DNA of 35,275 bases, from assembly GCA_014382285.1 (NCBI GenBank), contig JACNKA010000131.1, forward strand, positions 1-35,275. The letters run 5' to 3'. The stretch is from Nitrospinota bacterium (GTDB lineage Bacteria; Nitrospinota; Nitrospinia; Nitrospinales; VA-1). Shown here piece after piece: positions 23,907 through 32,751 of this stretch. Both the position numbers and the translations under genes were made by a program. The notes under the pieces were generated by a model. That model saw nothing but the letters and a program-made list of their open reading frames with translations. It did no database searches and was not told the origin of the DNA. How positions within the stretch are numbered: the stretch's first letter is position 1; the number at the start of each line of letters is the position of its first letter.

Positions 23907-25682
23907 CTAGGTAATGGGAAGGCGGATGGAGAATCGGCTGCCTTTGCCGAGGGTGCTGTTGACCGAGACGGAGCCACCGTGCGCCTGGGCGATATGCTTG
24001 ACGATGGCGAGTCCTAGTCCTGTGCCTCCCAGTTGGCGGCTTCGGGCTTGATCGACCCGGTAAAACCTTTCAAAGAGTCTGGGAAGATGTGAAGAGTCGA
24101 TACCGCATCCCCGATCCTGAACTTCAATCACGATTTCTGTTTCGGTTGCCAGGGCTTCTACTTCGATTTGCCCGCCGGGTTCGCTGTATTTCAGTGCATT
24201 GTCCACGAGGTTAAGAACAGCCTGGCTCATTAAAGGCGGATTGGCAAGCACCTCTAATTCGCTGGAACAATTCAATTGGACAGTTGTATTCTTGTCCTGG
24301 GCCTTCAACTCGCAATCGCGGATTGCCGATTCCAGAATTTGCTGGACTGAGGTTTTCTCCATACTCATTTCTGGTTTTCCGGAGTCCTGCTCCAGTCTGG
24401 AAAGACTCAGTAGATCCTCAATAATGGCGTTCAACCTTTCAACTTGCTTGACCATGATATTCAGGAAGCGCTCGGCTTCCTCCCGGTCATCCAAAGCACC
24501 CTGCTGAAGGGTTTCTAAAAAACCTTTGATTAAAGTAATGGGGGTTTTTAGTTCGTGAGATACGTTGGCGACAAAATCCTTGCGAACGGTTTCCAGACGG
24601 CGCAGGCGCGTCACATCATTTAAAACAATGACCGCGCCTATAGAATTTCCCCGTATGTCTTTTAGAGCCGCGCCATGGGCTTGAAGAAAAATTTCATTTT
24701 GATTTCCAATCGTCAAGTCGGTTTCCACGTTTGCGATGCCACCCAGAGTGCGTTCAATAAATTCACGCAGGTGAGAATTTCTGACGACCTGCTCGATGGG
24801 GCGACCTTCGGCTGTACTCGGTTCGATTTCAAGGAGCTTCCCCGCCGCTTTATTTAAGCGAATTACCTTTTCCATAGCGTCCACCGCCAAAACTCCTTCG
24901 ACCATGCTGGAAAGAACGGCCTCGCTCTCATTGCGTTGATGGGTGATGGTTCTAATCCGCTCTGCCAATTGCACCGCCATTTGGTTCAAGGCATCGGACA
25001 AGGCTGAAATTTCAACCGAGTCGCTGGCTACCGGCAATTTTTCCTTCCACTCTCCTTTAGCAATCGTTTCGGCGACGTGTTTCATCTGTTCGAGGGGTCG
25101 GCTGATTCTACGTGAGACCAACAAGCTAATTGCGCCTGCCAGTAAAGCCACCACCAAACCCACACCACCAATTTTCAACTCAACAGTTCGTAATGCCCGG
25201 TCGATGAAGGTTGTCGGAATGGATGTCCGGACAACGCCGGATAATATGTCCTCACGAATGATGGGTACAGCAAGGTACATCATCTGCTCTTCCAGGGTAT
25301 TGCTGAACCTTAAAGCCATGCCGATTTCCCCTCGAAGGGCGGTTCTGAATTCTGGTCGGTCTGCGTGATTGTCCATGCGGGAAGGATCTTCATGGGAATC
25401 CCCTAAAACTTTTCCCGAAAGGTCGATAATTGTAATGCGGGTGTTTGTTTTTGTTCCCAGATCGCGGCTCAGGGTGTTCAAAAAAGAAGGGTCGAAGGGA
25501 GAAGTCTTTCTTACAACCTGACGCTCAACCAGCCAGGCGCGGGCTTTTAAATCTTCTGCTGTTCGGTCGTAATAAAATTCTCTGAGCGAATTCGATGTGT
25601 AGACACCGACTGCAAGCAGCACCGTAAAAATAATCAACAGATAGGAGGGGAAAAGCTGCCAGAGAATTCTTTTTTTAGCCAT
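23907..25682 (-). CDS. phoR: Phosphate-regulon sensor histidine kinase PhoR
   Basis: This is a membrane histidine kinase of 591 residues. It has a first membrane helix (about 10-29), a periplasmic region (about 30-165), a second helix (about 170-190), a HAMP linker (about 191-245), a PAS domain (about 250-365), a HisKA domain with His376 in VSHELKTPITLIKGF, and an HATPase domain with DNALKYS, DRGCGI and GGTGLGLAIVKH. The HisKA/PAS arrangement and position beside phoB and pstS identify it as PhoR. The real periplasmic domain is unlike E. coli PhoR, which has almost none, so it might sense an extracytoplasmic signal directly. Confidence 0.92.
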   Translation of the reverse strand: MAKKRILWQLFPSYLLIIFTVLLAVGVYTSNSLREFYYDRTAEDLKARAWLVERQVVRKTSPFDPSFLNTLSRDLGTKTNTRITIIDLSGKVLGDSHEDPSRMDNHADRPEFRTALRGEIGMALRFSNTLEEQMMYLAVPIIREDILSGVVRTSIPTTFIDRALRTVELKIGGVGLVVALLAGAISLLVSRRISRPLEQMKHVAETIAKGEWKEKLPVASDSVEISALSDALNQMAVQLAERIRTITHQRNESEAVLSSMVEGVLAVDAMEKVIRLNKAAGKLLEIEPSTAEGRPIEQVVRNSHLREFIERTLGGIANVETDLTIGNQNEIFLQAHGAALKDIRGNSIGAVIVLNDVTRLRRLETVRKDFVANVSHELKTPITLIKGFLETLQQGALDDREEAERFLNIMVKQVERLNAIIEDLLSLSRLEQDSGKPEMSMEKTSVQQILESAIRDCELKAQDKNTTVQLNCSSELEVLANPPLMSQAVLNLVDNALKYSEPGGQIEVEALATETEIVIEVQDRGCGIDSSHLPRLFERFYRVDQARSRQLGGTGLGLAIVKHIAQAHGGSVSVNSTLGKGSRFSIRLPIT

Positions 25683-25760
25683 AATTTTTTAACAATGTGG
25701 ACATTTTTCAGGCACCGCATCTGCGGAAAGGGATCAGGTAAAAACGATAGCTCATTAAAC

Positions 25761-26450
25761 TCAACCTTCGGCGAATCGGTACCCGACTCCACGCACTGTT
25801 TCTATATGTTCAGAAGCCGTACCTAGTTTTTTACGCAGACCCACTATTTGGAAGTCGACCGCCCTGTCGGTGATCGCGTAACCGTCCCCGCGCACCGCAT
25901 CGACAATTTGCCCACGGGTAAAAACCCATCCCGGACGCCGAGACAGGAACTCAAGAATCATAAACTCGGTGTAGGTTAATTTTACAAGCTCTTCTTTAAC
26001 CCGCACCTCATGTTTTCCTAAATGGATTTGCAAGTCCGCGAAACTCAGGATGCCGGATTCGGTAGATTCGGCCTCTTGTTTACGCCGTAGAACGGCCCTC
26101 ACCCGGCTTAGAAAAACCTGAATGCTGAAAGGTTTGGTGACATAATCGTCCGCGCCCATCTCCAGCCCCAGTACAATGTCTGATTCTTCTCCCTTTGCCG
26201 TTAGCATTATTATGGGAACAGGATGGGTTTTTGAATCATTTTTTAATTGGCGGCATACTTCCAGTCCATTCATTTCCGGGAGCATCAGATCCAGAATCAG
26301 CAAATCAGGCAACATTTTTCGGGCTTCCTGTAACCCTGCTTCCCCGGAGCCCACGCAATGCACTTGATAGTCCTCTTTGCTTAAGTTGTATTTGAGCAAT
26401 TCCTGAATGTCTTCTTCGTCTTCGACAATAAGGATCTTTTTTTGTGTCAT
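25761..26450 (-). CDS. phoB: Phosphate-regulon response regulator PhoB
   Basis: This OmpR-class response regulator has 229 residues. The receiver domain (1-120) has the acidic pocket EDEED (10-14), the phosphorylation site Asp54 in LILDLMLPEMNG and the Lys of VTKPFS. The C-terminal winged helix (about 135-227) contains TYTEFMILEFLSRRPGWVFTRGQIVDAV and DRAVDFQIVGLRKKL, close to PhoB. It lies 78 bases upstream of phoR in the same direction. A TATACT (26483-26488, minus strand) lies upstream of its start, but I see no good -35 partner. Confidence 0.92.
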   Translation of the reverse strand: MTQKKILIVEDEEDIQELLKYNLSKEDYQVHCVGSGEAGLQEARKMLPDLLILDLMLPEMNGLEVCRQLKNDSKTHPVPIIMLTAKGEESDIVLGLEMGADDYVTKPFSIQVFLSRVRAVLRRKQEAESTESGILSFADLQIHLGKHEVRVKEELVKLTYTEFMILEFLSRRPGWVFTRGQIVDAVRGDGYAITDRAVDFQIVGLRKKLGTASEHIETVRGVGYRFAEG

Positions 26451-26614
26451 GGCTGAAACCTGCCTTAGCGGTTGTTAAAGAAAGTATAGCCTTAGTTTAG
26501 GTCTGGCGGGTTAGATTTTGGTTAGCTTTTCAAACTTTAATTTGTGCGGGGCGATCCAAGGGGGCAGGAAAAAGCAAAAAAGTTGCGGAACCCGATATCG
26601 AGTTTGCAGTGGGG

Positions 26615-28453
26615 TTAGTGTTGATCCAGGGAAGGTGTATCCTTGTTGGGTTCCTGGGGTAAGCTGATATGAAATGTGGTGTCGTTGCCGGGGCTACTTT
26701 CGACGTCGATGAGCCCGCCATGACGTTCGACAATTTTATCGCAGATGGCCAGTCCCATCCCACTCCCTTCATATTCTGTGCGTCCGTGTAAACGTTCAAA
26801 AGGCTTTAAAATTTTGCTGGTGTATTTGGTGTCGAACCCCACACCATTGTCTTTGATAGAAATTTTCCAGAAGCCATCTGGGGTAAGTTGACTTTTTATT
26901 TTGACTTTTGGAAGTGAGTCTTCTTTGTGAAACTTGATTGCGTTACTGATCAGGTTCAGAAAAAGCTGTCGAATTTGGAATCTATCGGCCAGAATTGTGG
27001 GTAAAGTTTCGACATCCACTGTTCCTCCGGTTTGTTCGATTTGTGTTTCCAGGTCAGACAACACTTCTAAAACAATTTTATTTAAATCCACCTGTTTAAA
27101 CTCTCTCGGTTTGGCGTTAATCTTAGAAAATTCAAGCAGATCTTGGATAAATGTTTGCATCCTTTTTGTTGCTGACTCCATACGCTCCAGATAGTTACTT
27201 TCACGCTCTTTCAAGGCAGCGTTCTGTTTGATCCTGGTGCTAAATGTGATGATTTTCCGTAAAGGCTCCTGCAGGTCATGGGAGGCTATTGCTGTAAAGT
27301 TTTCCAGTGCATCGTTGCTTCTTTTTAAGTCGGCAGCATGGTCTTTAAGCTGTTTTCTTAACGAGTTGCTTTCGGAAATCTGGCGCTTCAGTTTTCTGTT
27401 GATGAAAAAATAAACTATGGCAACAATTGAAATAACTATTAATATAAGGCTGATCGCAATGATCACATTATAAAACTTACTGTTATCTGGTTCAGGTTTA
27501 TAAATAAACGAATCAAAGTCTACCGGCCCTTTAATCATGCCGACAGATTTGTAGATTTCATAAATATGTTTCCACCGGTCTTCGTGCATGTAACCCACTT
27601 CTACGAGATTGGACAGTACGAGGTCCATCGTTATTTGTGCTTCGAAGAGCAAGTGCTCCCGGCTATGCCTGCTGCCATATTGTTCCTGTATGTAGTTTAC
27701 TATTTCATCTGAATGGGAAAGGGCGTAATTCCACCCTTTTATTGAAGCTTTGCGGAATTTTTCGACTAAATCAGGCTGCTCTGTAATCATCTTTTCTGAT
27801 GTGAATAGAGTATCCCCATAAAAGTCTATGCCATAGTTTCGTGGGGAAAACAGGCGGTATTTGAAATTTTCCTGACGTAGTAAAAAAATTTCATCTGAGG
27901 TGTAGACAGACATGGCGTCTACTTGGCCGGTCAGTAGATCGTTTGGATTAAAGTGGTGATCCGTTACCTCAAGAAGGTGTTTCGGCAGGGTTGCTGTTTT
28001 CAACATTGCATAGATATCGGCAGAATGTGTTTCAAGAGATACCCGTTTCCCAGTCAGATGATGAAGCTCTGTTATTCCAGAAATCGAGCTGGCAACCAGA
28101 GCTAAAGGGGAATGCTGGTAAATAACGCCAAGGGCAACGACTGGAATGCCCTGACTTCTACTTCTTATTAGATCGGAATCCATGATTCCAAAATCTGCTT
28201 TTCCACCGATGATCGTGTCTACAACATTTGAGTCGGGGGCGAGTTCTTTTAAATGAACCTTCAGACCGACTTCGCTATAAAACCCTTTTGCGACAGCGGC
28301 GTAGTAGCCGGCAAATTGAAACTGATGCTTCCATTTAAGCTGTAAGATAACTTCTTTGGCTGGGCTGCTATCCAGATTGCCGGCCAGCGCAAGAGAAGAA
28401 AACGAAAGGCTGGTAAATAGAATAATAAGGGAGCAGGTAAACGTGTGTTTCAT
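26615..28453 (-). CDS. Sensor histidine kinase with NMT1/THI5-type binding domain
   Basis: This hybrid membrane sensor has 612 residues. A signal peptide (1-24) leads to a periplasmic solute-binding domain of NMT1/THI5 type (about 33-310; LQLKWKHQFQFAGYYAAVAKGFYSEVGL and GKADFGIMDSD are diagnostic). A transmembrane helix (329-351) follows, then a coiled linker, a HisKA domain with His392 in SHDLQEPLRK, and an HATPase domain (LISNAIKFHK, DNGVGFD, GSGMGLAICDKIVERHGG). NMT1/THI5 domains elsewhere bind pyrimidine thiamine precursors and similar small molecules, so this kinase may sense such a compound. No response regulator lies next to it. The kinase half is closely related to that of the split gene at 29489-31887. 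Confidence 0.9.
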   Translation of the reverse strand: MKHTFTCSLIILFTSLSFSSLALAGNLDSSPAKEVILQLKWKHQFQFAGYYAAVAKGFYSEVGLKVHLKELAPDSNVVDTIIGGKADFGIMDSDLIRSRSQGIPVVALGVIYQHSPLALVASSISGITELHHLTGKRVSLETHSADIYAMLKTATLPKHLLEVTDHHFNPNDLLTGQVDAMSVYTSDEIFLLRQENFKYRLFSPRNYGIDFYGDTLFTSEKMITEQPDLVEKFRKASIKGWNYALSHSDEIVNYIQEQYGSRHSREHLLFEAQITMDLVLSNLVEVGYMHEDRWKHIYEIYKSVGMIKGPVDFDSFIYKPEPDNSKFYNVIIAISLILIVISIVAIVYFFINRKLKRQISESNSLRKQLKDHAADLKRSNDALENFTAIASHDLQEPLRKIITFSTRIKQNAALKERESNYLERMESATKRMQTFIQDLLEFSKINAKPREFKQVDLNKIVLEVLSDLETQIEQTGGTVDVETLPTILADRFQIRQLFLNLISNAIKFHKEDSLPKVKIKSQLTPDGFWKISIKDNGVGFDTKYTSKILKPFERLHGRTEYEGSGMGLAICDKIVERHGGLIDVESSPGNDTTFHISLPQEPNKDTPSLDQH

Positions 28454-28709
28454 AACCAGTAGAGTAAGGGGGGCGACTTGATAACTATCGCGAACACTTT
28501 GTTCGCATTATACTTTCGGCACATCGGTTCCATGTACCTTAGCCCCTCCTGAGTTGCGAAAGCAATGGAAGAATGCCAAGGCTCGGCATCACGCTGGTCG
28601 GGCCTCGTCCAGTGGAAATAGCCATCAGAGACCCCCCCTCTTTTAAAAGAGAGGGGAACCTTCTTAAGCCGAGATTGGCAGAAAGAGCATTTGCACATTG
28701 CCTCAATGG
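28454..28709. repeat. Intergenic region with a palindromic C/G-run element
   Basis: The 256-base gap contains CTCTTTTAAAAGAG (about 28634-28647), a perfect 14-base palindrome flanked by C and G runs. It has the same flavour as the 3185-3261 element. An ORF of 82 codons (28450-28698) crosses it but looks random, so I do not call a gene. Confidence 0.4.
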
Positions 28710-29138
28710 CTAATTGTCGCGGCGGACGAGGCGTGCTCCATGGGAAATAGTTTGATCGTCCTTGCCGTACCAGTAGGCACAGCCGTTCATGTAGAACAGG
28801 ATCTGCGCTTCTTTGCCACGGGTGGATGAAGTCCAGGTGCAGTTGCCCGCACCAAGCGGGAACACGGAATCAAGATGAATATCTGCACCTTTGAAATCCT
28901 TGTTCAATTTTTCTTTATCGAAAATGGACGATGCCTCGTGAACGGTCGGAAGGCGCCAGTCATCATATCCGCCCACTTTTTTTTCGTTTATTTTTTTTAC
29001 GTATTCTTCTGTTTCTGCATAAGAAACCTCTTTATCCAGATCCAAGCGCGAATCGTTTGCCATCCAGGTGACGCTGGTCAGAGAATCGTAAATAGTTCCA
29101 TCATCCCTTTTTAAAAACCTTGATTTTTCGTTACTCAT
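28710..29138 (-). CDS. DUF1566 (Lcl C-terminal-like) domain protein
   Basis: This 142-residue single-domain protein has the DUF1566 pattern: DGTIYDSLTSVTWMANDSRLD near the start, the central GGYDDWRLPTVHEASSIFD, then WTSSTRG and a C-terminal HGARLVRR. DUF1566 domains are common in secreted or surface proteins, but no signal peptide is visible here. The function is unknown. It sits between two sensor kinases on the minus strand. Confidence 0.82.
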   Translation of the reverse strand: MSNEKSRFLKRDDGTIYDSLTSVTWMANDSRLDLDKEVSYAETEEYVKKINEKKVGGYDDWRLPTVHEASSIFDKEKLNKDFKGADIHLDSVFPLGAGNCTWTSSTRGKEAQILFYMNGCAYWYGKDDQTISHGARLVRRDN

Positions 29139-29488
29139 TCTATTCCTCTCAGTAATAACAGGGCTTCTTTTCCCGTTCGGGGAAGCCTAATATCTTCAAG
29201 TTATCCTCAAATGTTTTCTAAAAACCAAAAATTGCCATAGGTTGCAAAAAATGAAAAGAGTTAGCAAATGGCAAGCTCTTGAACTTCAAGCTAATAGCGG
29301 TTTCTTTAAGCCTTCATTTTAACCCATGTGCAAGGGATTTCAAATATCTACTAAAATTTGGTAAGGGTGTAAAAAGAATATTACTTACTATGTAATGGTA
29401 GTGCGCTTATAATAGTACCCAGGTTGCATAAAATCCAATTTAAAAATTACTCAATATTGACTAGTGAAATGATGAGGTAAATAGGGCA
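29139..29488. other. AT-rich divergent intergenic region
   Basis: This 350-base region separates the DUF1566 gene and the split kinase. It holds a stem-loop at 29162-29187 (GGCTTC with GAAGCC, plus inner CCCG/CGGG pairing) that lies in the minus-strand leader of the DUF1566 gene. It also holds a TATAAT at 29408-29413 on the plus strand, with only a poor -35 match (TTACTA, 29385-29390). No ORF is supported. Confidence 0.45.
29162..29187 (-). promoter_or_regulatory. Stem-loop in the leader of the DUF1566 gene
   Basis: GGCTTC (29162-29167) pairs with GAAGCC (29182-29187), with additional pairing of CCCG and CGGG inside. It ends 24 bases before the DUF1566 start on the minus strand, so it would form in the 5' leader. 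Confidence 0.35.
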
Positions 29489-30412
29489 ATGTCCATATTT
29501 TCAATATTCAGAAACATAATCATCATTATAGTTGTTCTATTTCCCTTGGTTAGTTTTTCTGTTTACAGAATGAACACGTTTGAAAAAGCCCATAACCAAG
29601 CAGTATCTCGGCAGGAAGAATTGAAGATGCTAGGGGAAAAACTGGCATTGGGTTCTGATTACTTGACAGATGAAATTCGCCGTTATGTGCAGTTTGGAGA
29701 CATGTCGCACTATGACAATTTCTGGAATGAAGTAAATGTTCACCGGTCCCGGGACAAGGCCATAGAGAGGCTAAAGGAACTTGATGTATTGCCGAGCGAA
29801 TTGGCCTACATAGAAAAAGCCAAAGAATATTCTGACCACTTGCTCAAGACAGAAGCAATAGCCATGGATGCTGTTGAAAGAAGTGATTTTGATGCAGCAA
29901 GAAGACTGGTGTTTGGCGAGTATTACGGTGAGCAGAAGGCCTTGATCATGGGCAATATTAAAAAGTTTCAGGATATAATTAATGATCGGACGCAGAACCA
30001 GGCAAAAAATTTCCATGAAGAAATCTCATTCTTCATGATGCTCACAAATATCCTGCTGTTTTTTTGCGGAGCTCTTATTTTGTTTATTGTGTGCGGCATT
30101 GGGATCAGGCACTTTCTCAATCCGCTAAAATATTTGACCAGGGCCATGCAGGAGCTGGCAAAGGGAAACCTGGAGGTCCCGATTCAGTTATCGGTAAAAA
30201 ATAACGAGATGTTGGAAATGGCTCAGGCCCTGAAGATTTTTAAAGAAAATGCAATCAAGAAAAATATTGCTGAACTCGAACTCTCCAAGGCCAATAAGTC
30301 CAGAAGTCTTATCATGGATAGCAGTTTCAATGAAATTTACATTTTTGATGGGGTAACTCTTAAGTTTAGGCAGGTGAGTCGGGGGCTTGTAGAAACCTGC
30401 AATACAGCATGA
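29489..30412 (+). CDS. Sensor histidine kinase, 5' part of a frameshifted gene
   Basis: This is the N-terminal half of a membrane sensor kinase, 307 residues in this frame. It has a first membrane helix (about 8-27), a helical periplasmic sensor (about 28-182), a second helix (about 185-208), a HAMP domain (about 209-262) and the beginning of a PAS domain (SLIMDSSFNEIYIFDGVTLKFRQVSRG). The frame then drifts into LVETCNTA and stops. Adding one base to the G run at 30381-30385 would make the protein continue as RGACRNLQYSMKEL, the normal PAS sequence, into the next frame. It is therefore one gene of about 799 codons broken by a single-base deletion, or by a sequencing error. Confidence 0.85.
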   Translation: MSIFSIFRNIIIIIVVLFPLVSFSVYRMNTFEKAHNQAVSRQEELKMLGEKLALGSDYLTDEIRRYVQFGDMSHYDNFWNEVNVHRSRDKAIERLKELDVLPSELAYIEKAKEYSDHLLKTEAIAMDAVERSDFDAARRLVFGEYYGEQKALIMGNIKKFQDIINDRTQNQAKNFHEEISFFMMLTNILLFFCGALILFIVCGIGIRHFLNPLKYLTRAMQELAKGNLEVPIQLSVKNNEMLEMAQALKIFKENAIKKNIAELELSKANKSRSLIMDSSFNEIYIFDGVTLKFRQVSRGLVETCNTA

Positions 30413-31887
30413 AAGAATTAATGTGTTTGACACCGCTGGACTTTAAACCGGAATACACCTTGGAAACCTTTGAAAAATTAATCAAACCCCTCAGGTTGAA
30501 AAAAGTACCTATTATTGTTTTTGAAACAATGCATAAACGGAAGGACGGAACTTTATATCCTGTGTCGATACGTTTACAGCTCATGCATGAAGAATTCGAC
30601 CCTGTATTCGTTGCAGTTATTGAGGATATTTCCGAACGCAAACATGCTGATGCAGTGCTCAAGCAAATCGTTGTGGGGACCTCTGCGGCTATCGGGGATG
30701 ATTTTTTAAAATCACTGGTCAAGAATCTGGCGACATCACTCGATGTTAAATATGCTTTCATTGGGGAACTGACCGGGGATCAATGGGAAAGAGTTACAAC
30801 CCGTGCAGTATGGGCAAATGGAGCACTGGCTGAGAATTTTGAGTACGATTGGAAGGGAACCCCCTGTGAAAACGTAATGGTTGATAATATTTGTTACTAT
30901 CCGAATAATGCTCAAGCGCTTTTCCCGCAGGATCTGTTATTGGTGGAGATGGGCGTAGAAAGCTATCTGGGTGTGGCGTTGTATGACAATGAAAAAAAGA
31001 TTGGGGGATTCTTAGTGGTTCTGCATGATGAGGAAATATCGGAAGGCATGGATCCCAAAGCCATTCTACAGGTATTTGCCAACCGAGTCGAAGCCGAACT
31101 GGAACGTCGCAAAGCGGAGAGGAAACTGGAAAAATACCTTGGCGACCTTGAAAGACTGGTCAGTGAGCGCACAGCCGCCTTGGAGAAGAGCAATCAAAAC
31201 CTCAGTGATTTTGCCTTCATAGCCGCCCACGATCTGCAGGAACCTCTGCGTAAAGTGACTATGTTTGGAAATATGCTGAAGAAGTCTAATCAGGATTTGG
31301 ACGAGAAAAGCTGTGACTGTATCGATCGAATGCAAAGTGCCATAACCCGGATGCAGAGCCTTATTGATGACTTGCTAGTGTATTCAAAATTATCAACCCA
31401 AGATTTGCCTTATGTGAAAATTGATCTCAATAGAATCGTTGAGAACACTTTGACAGACCTTGAGACCCAGATACATCAAGCTCGAGGAACCATAAATGTA
31501 GATAAATTGCCGGACTTAGAGGCCAACCCTGTTCAAATGCATCAGTTGTTTCAGAACCTGATTAGCAACGCCCTCAAATACCGCAAAGAAGATGTTGACC
31601 CTGTTATCAATATTTCTTCCCGATCCAATGACAATGGAGTGGTGACCATAAGCGTTGAGGATAATGGCATTGGGTTTGATGAAAAATATAAGGATAGAAT
31701 TTTCCAGCTCTTTCAGCGCTTGCATGGGAATAATGCCTACGGAGGAACGGGGATAGGACTGGCGATCTGCAAGAAAATAATTGATCGTCATCATGGAACC
31801 ATAACTGTCAACAGCACTCCGGGTGGTGGGGCAATCTTTAAATTCAGTCTGCCTGAAATGCAAGCCCGGAACGTGGAAGGAAATTAA
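30409..31887 (+). CDS. Sensor histidine kinase, 3' part of a frameshifted gene
   Basis: This is the C-terminal half of the split kinase, 492 residues if read from the ATG at 30409. It contains the rest of the PAS domain (1-78, ending VIEDISERKHADAVL), a GAF domain (about 88-235), a coiled linker and a HisKA domain with His274 in AHDLQEPLRK. An HATPase domain follows (LISNALKYRK, DNGIGFDEKY, GGTGIGLAICKKIIDRHHG). The apparent start lies in the middle of the PAS domain and overlaps the previous stop (ATGA), so it is not a natural gene start. The kinase core closely resembles that of the NMT1-type kinase at 26615-28453. If the frameshift is real, this half would be soluble and detached from its sensor. 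Confidence 0.85.
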   Translation: MKELMCLTPLDFKPEYTLETFEKLIKPLRLKKVPIIVFETMHKRKDGTLYPVSIRLQLMHEEFDPVFVAVIEDISERKHADAVLKQIVVGTSAAIGDDFLKSLVKNLATSLDVKYAFIGELTGDQWERVTTRAVWANGALAENFEYDWKGTPCENVMVDNICYYPNNAQALFPQDLLLVEMGVESYLGVALYDNEKKIGGFLVVLHDEEISEGMDPKAILQVFANRVEAELERRKAERKLEKYLGDLERLVSERTAALEKSNQNLSDFAFIAAHDLQEPLRKVTMFGNMLKKSNQDLDEKSCDCIDRMQSAITRMQSLIDDLLVYSKLSTQDLPYVKIDLNRIVENTLTDLETQIHQARGTINVDKLPDLEANPVQMHQLFQNLISNALKYRKEDVDPVINISSRSNDNGVVTISVEDNGIGFDEKYKDRIFQLFQRLHGNNAYGGTGIGLAICKKIIDRHHGTITVNSTPGGGAIFKFSLPEMQARNVEGN

Positions 31888-31938
31888 CAAAAGTCGTCAC
31901 GCTGAGAGCATCGCTGTTACTGGCTCCCCAAGTCAGTG

Positions 31939-32727
31939 TCAGTGATAGAGGTCTGTGCGGCGATCGTTGAAAATGTGGTTGTGGGGATTGAGAAATTTAT
32001 TACGGGCTAAACTGAGGTCTAACTCGACCACATGAACCTCTTCATCGGTCATCGAGGCGCGGACTAAAATATTGCCGTTTGGGTCTATAACCTGACTCTG
32101 GCCCATGAAGTGAAGAGTTTCTCCCTCAACACGATTTTCCATTCCGACTCGGTCAGCGGTGACAGAAAAGACACGGTTCTCCAGAGAACGGGTGATCATG
32201 GCTTGCGGGCAGTGGGTTAGAACCAGGCTGGAGGGATGAGCAATCAGGTCTGCCCCCATAAGCGACAGCGTTCGGGCGGTTTCAGGAAATCGCCAGTCGA
32301 AACAAATCATAACCCCTACCTTCGCGCCGGCAATATCAAAAACCTGAAGCGGCAGGTTGCCCTCTTGGAAGCAGGCTTTTTCTGTGTCGAAAAGATGTAG
32401 CTTGCGGTATTTTCCAATATAACCACTGGGGCCAGTGACAACTGCGGAATTGTAGACTTGGTTCTCTTCGATTTCGGCAAGGCCGGCGATGATATAGGAA
32501 TTGGTTTTATTGGCAAGGGCGGTCAGCATGCTAGTGGTGACACCTTCAGGAACTAGTTCCGCCAGACTGCGGGACTCTTCCATGTCTTTGAACTGATACC
32601 CGGTGGCAAAAAGTTCGGGCAGAACAAACAGATCGGCACTTTGGCCTTTAAGAAGATATTCAATCCGATTAAGATTCTCCTGAACGCTTGCAAAAACAGG
32701 ATTGTTTTGAACGAATCCAACTCTCAT
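31939..32727 (-). CDS. Carbon-nitrogen hydrolase (nitrilase superfamily)
   Basis: This is an amidase-type enzyme of 262 residues with the catalytic Glu-Lys-Cys triad: Glu38 in LPELFATGY, Lys109 in YRKLHLF and Cys142 in MICFDWRFPE. The length and blocks fit the omega-amidase/aliphatic-amidase branch, which hydrolyses small amides such as alpha-keto-glutaramate or carbamoyl compounds; the exact substrate cannot be read. It lies 24 bases downstream of aroC in the same direction and is convergent with the split kinase. Confidence 0.88.
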   Translation of the reverse strand: MRVGFVQNNPVFASVQENLNRIEYLLKGQSADLFVLPELFATGYQFKDMEESRSLAELVPEGVTTSMLTALANKTNSYIIAGLAEIEENQVYNSAVVTGPSGYIGKYRKLHLFDTEKACFQEGNLPLQVFDIAGAKVGVMICFDWRFPETARTLSLMGADLIAHPSSLVLTHCPQAMITRSLENRVFSVTADRVGMENRVEGETLHFMGQSQVIDPNGNILVRASMTDEEVHVVELDLSLARNKFLNPHNHIFNDRRTDLYH

Positions 32728-32751
32728 AACAGGCTCAGTTCGTCGAGAGGG

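Noticed and set aside
28450-28698. 82-codon minus-strand ORF
   Set aside because: It crosses a palindromic repeat, has no recognisable domain and looks like random coding of an intergenic region.
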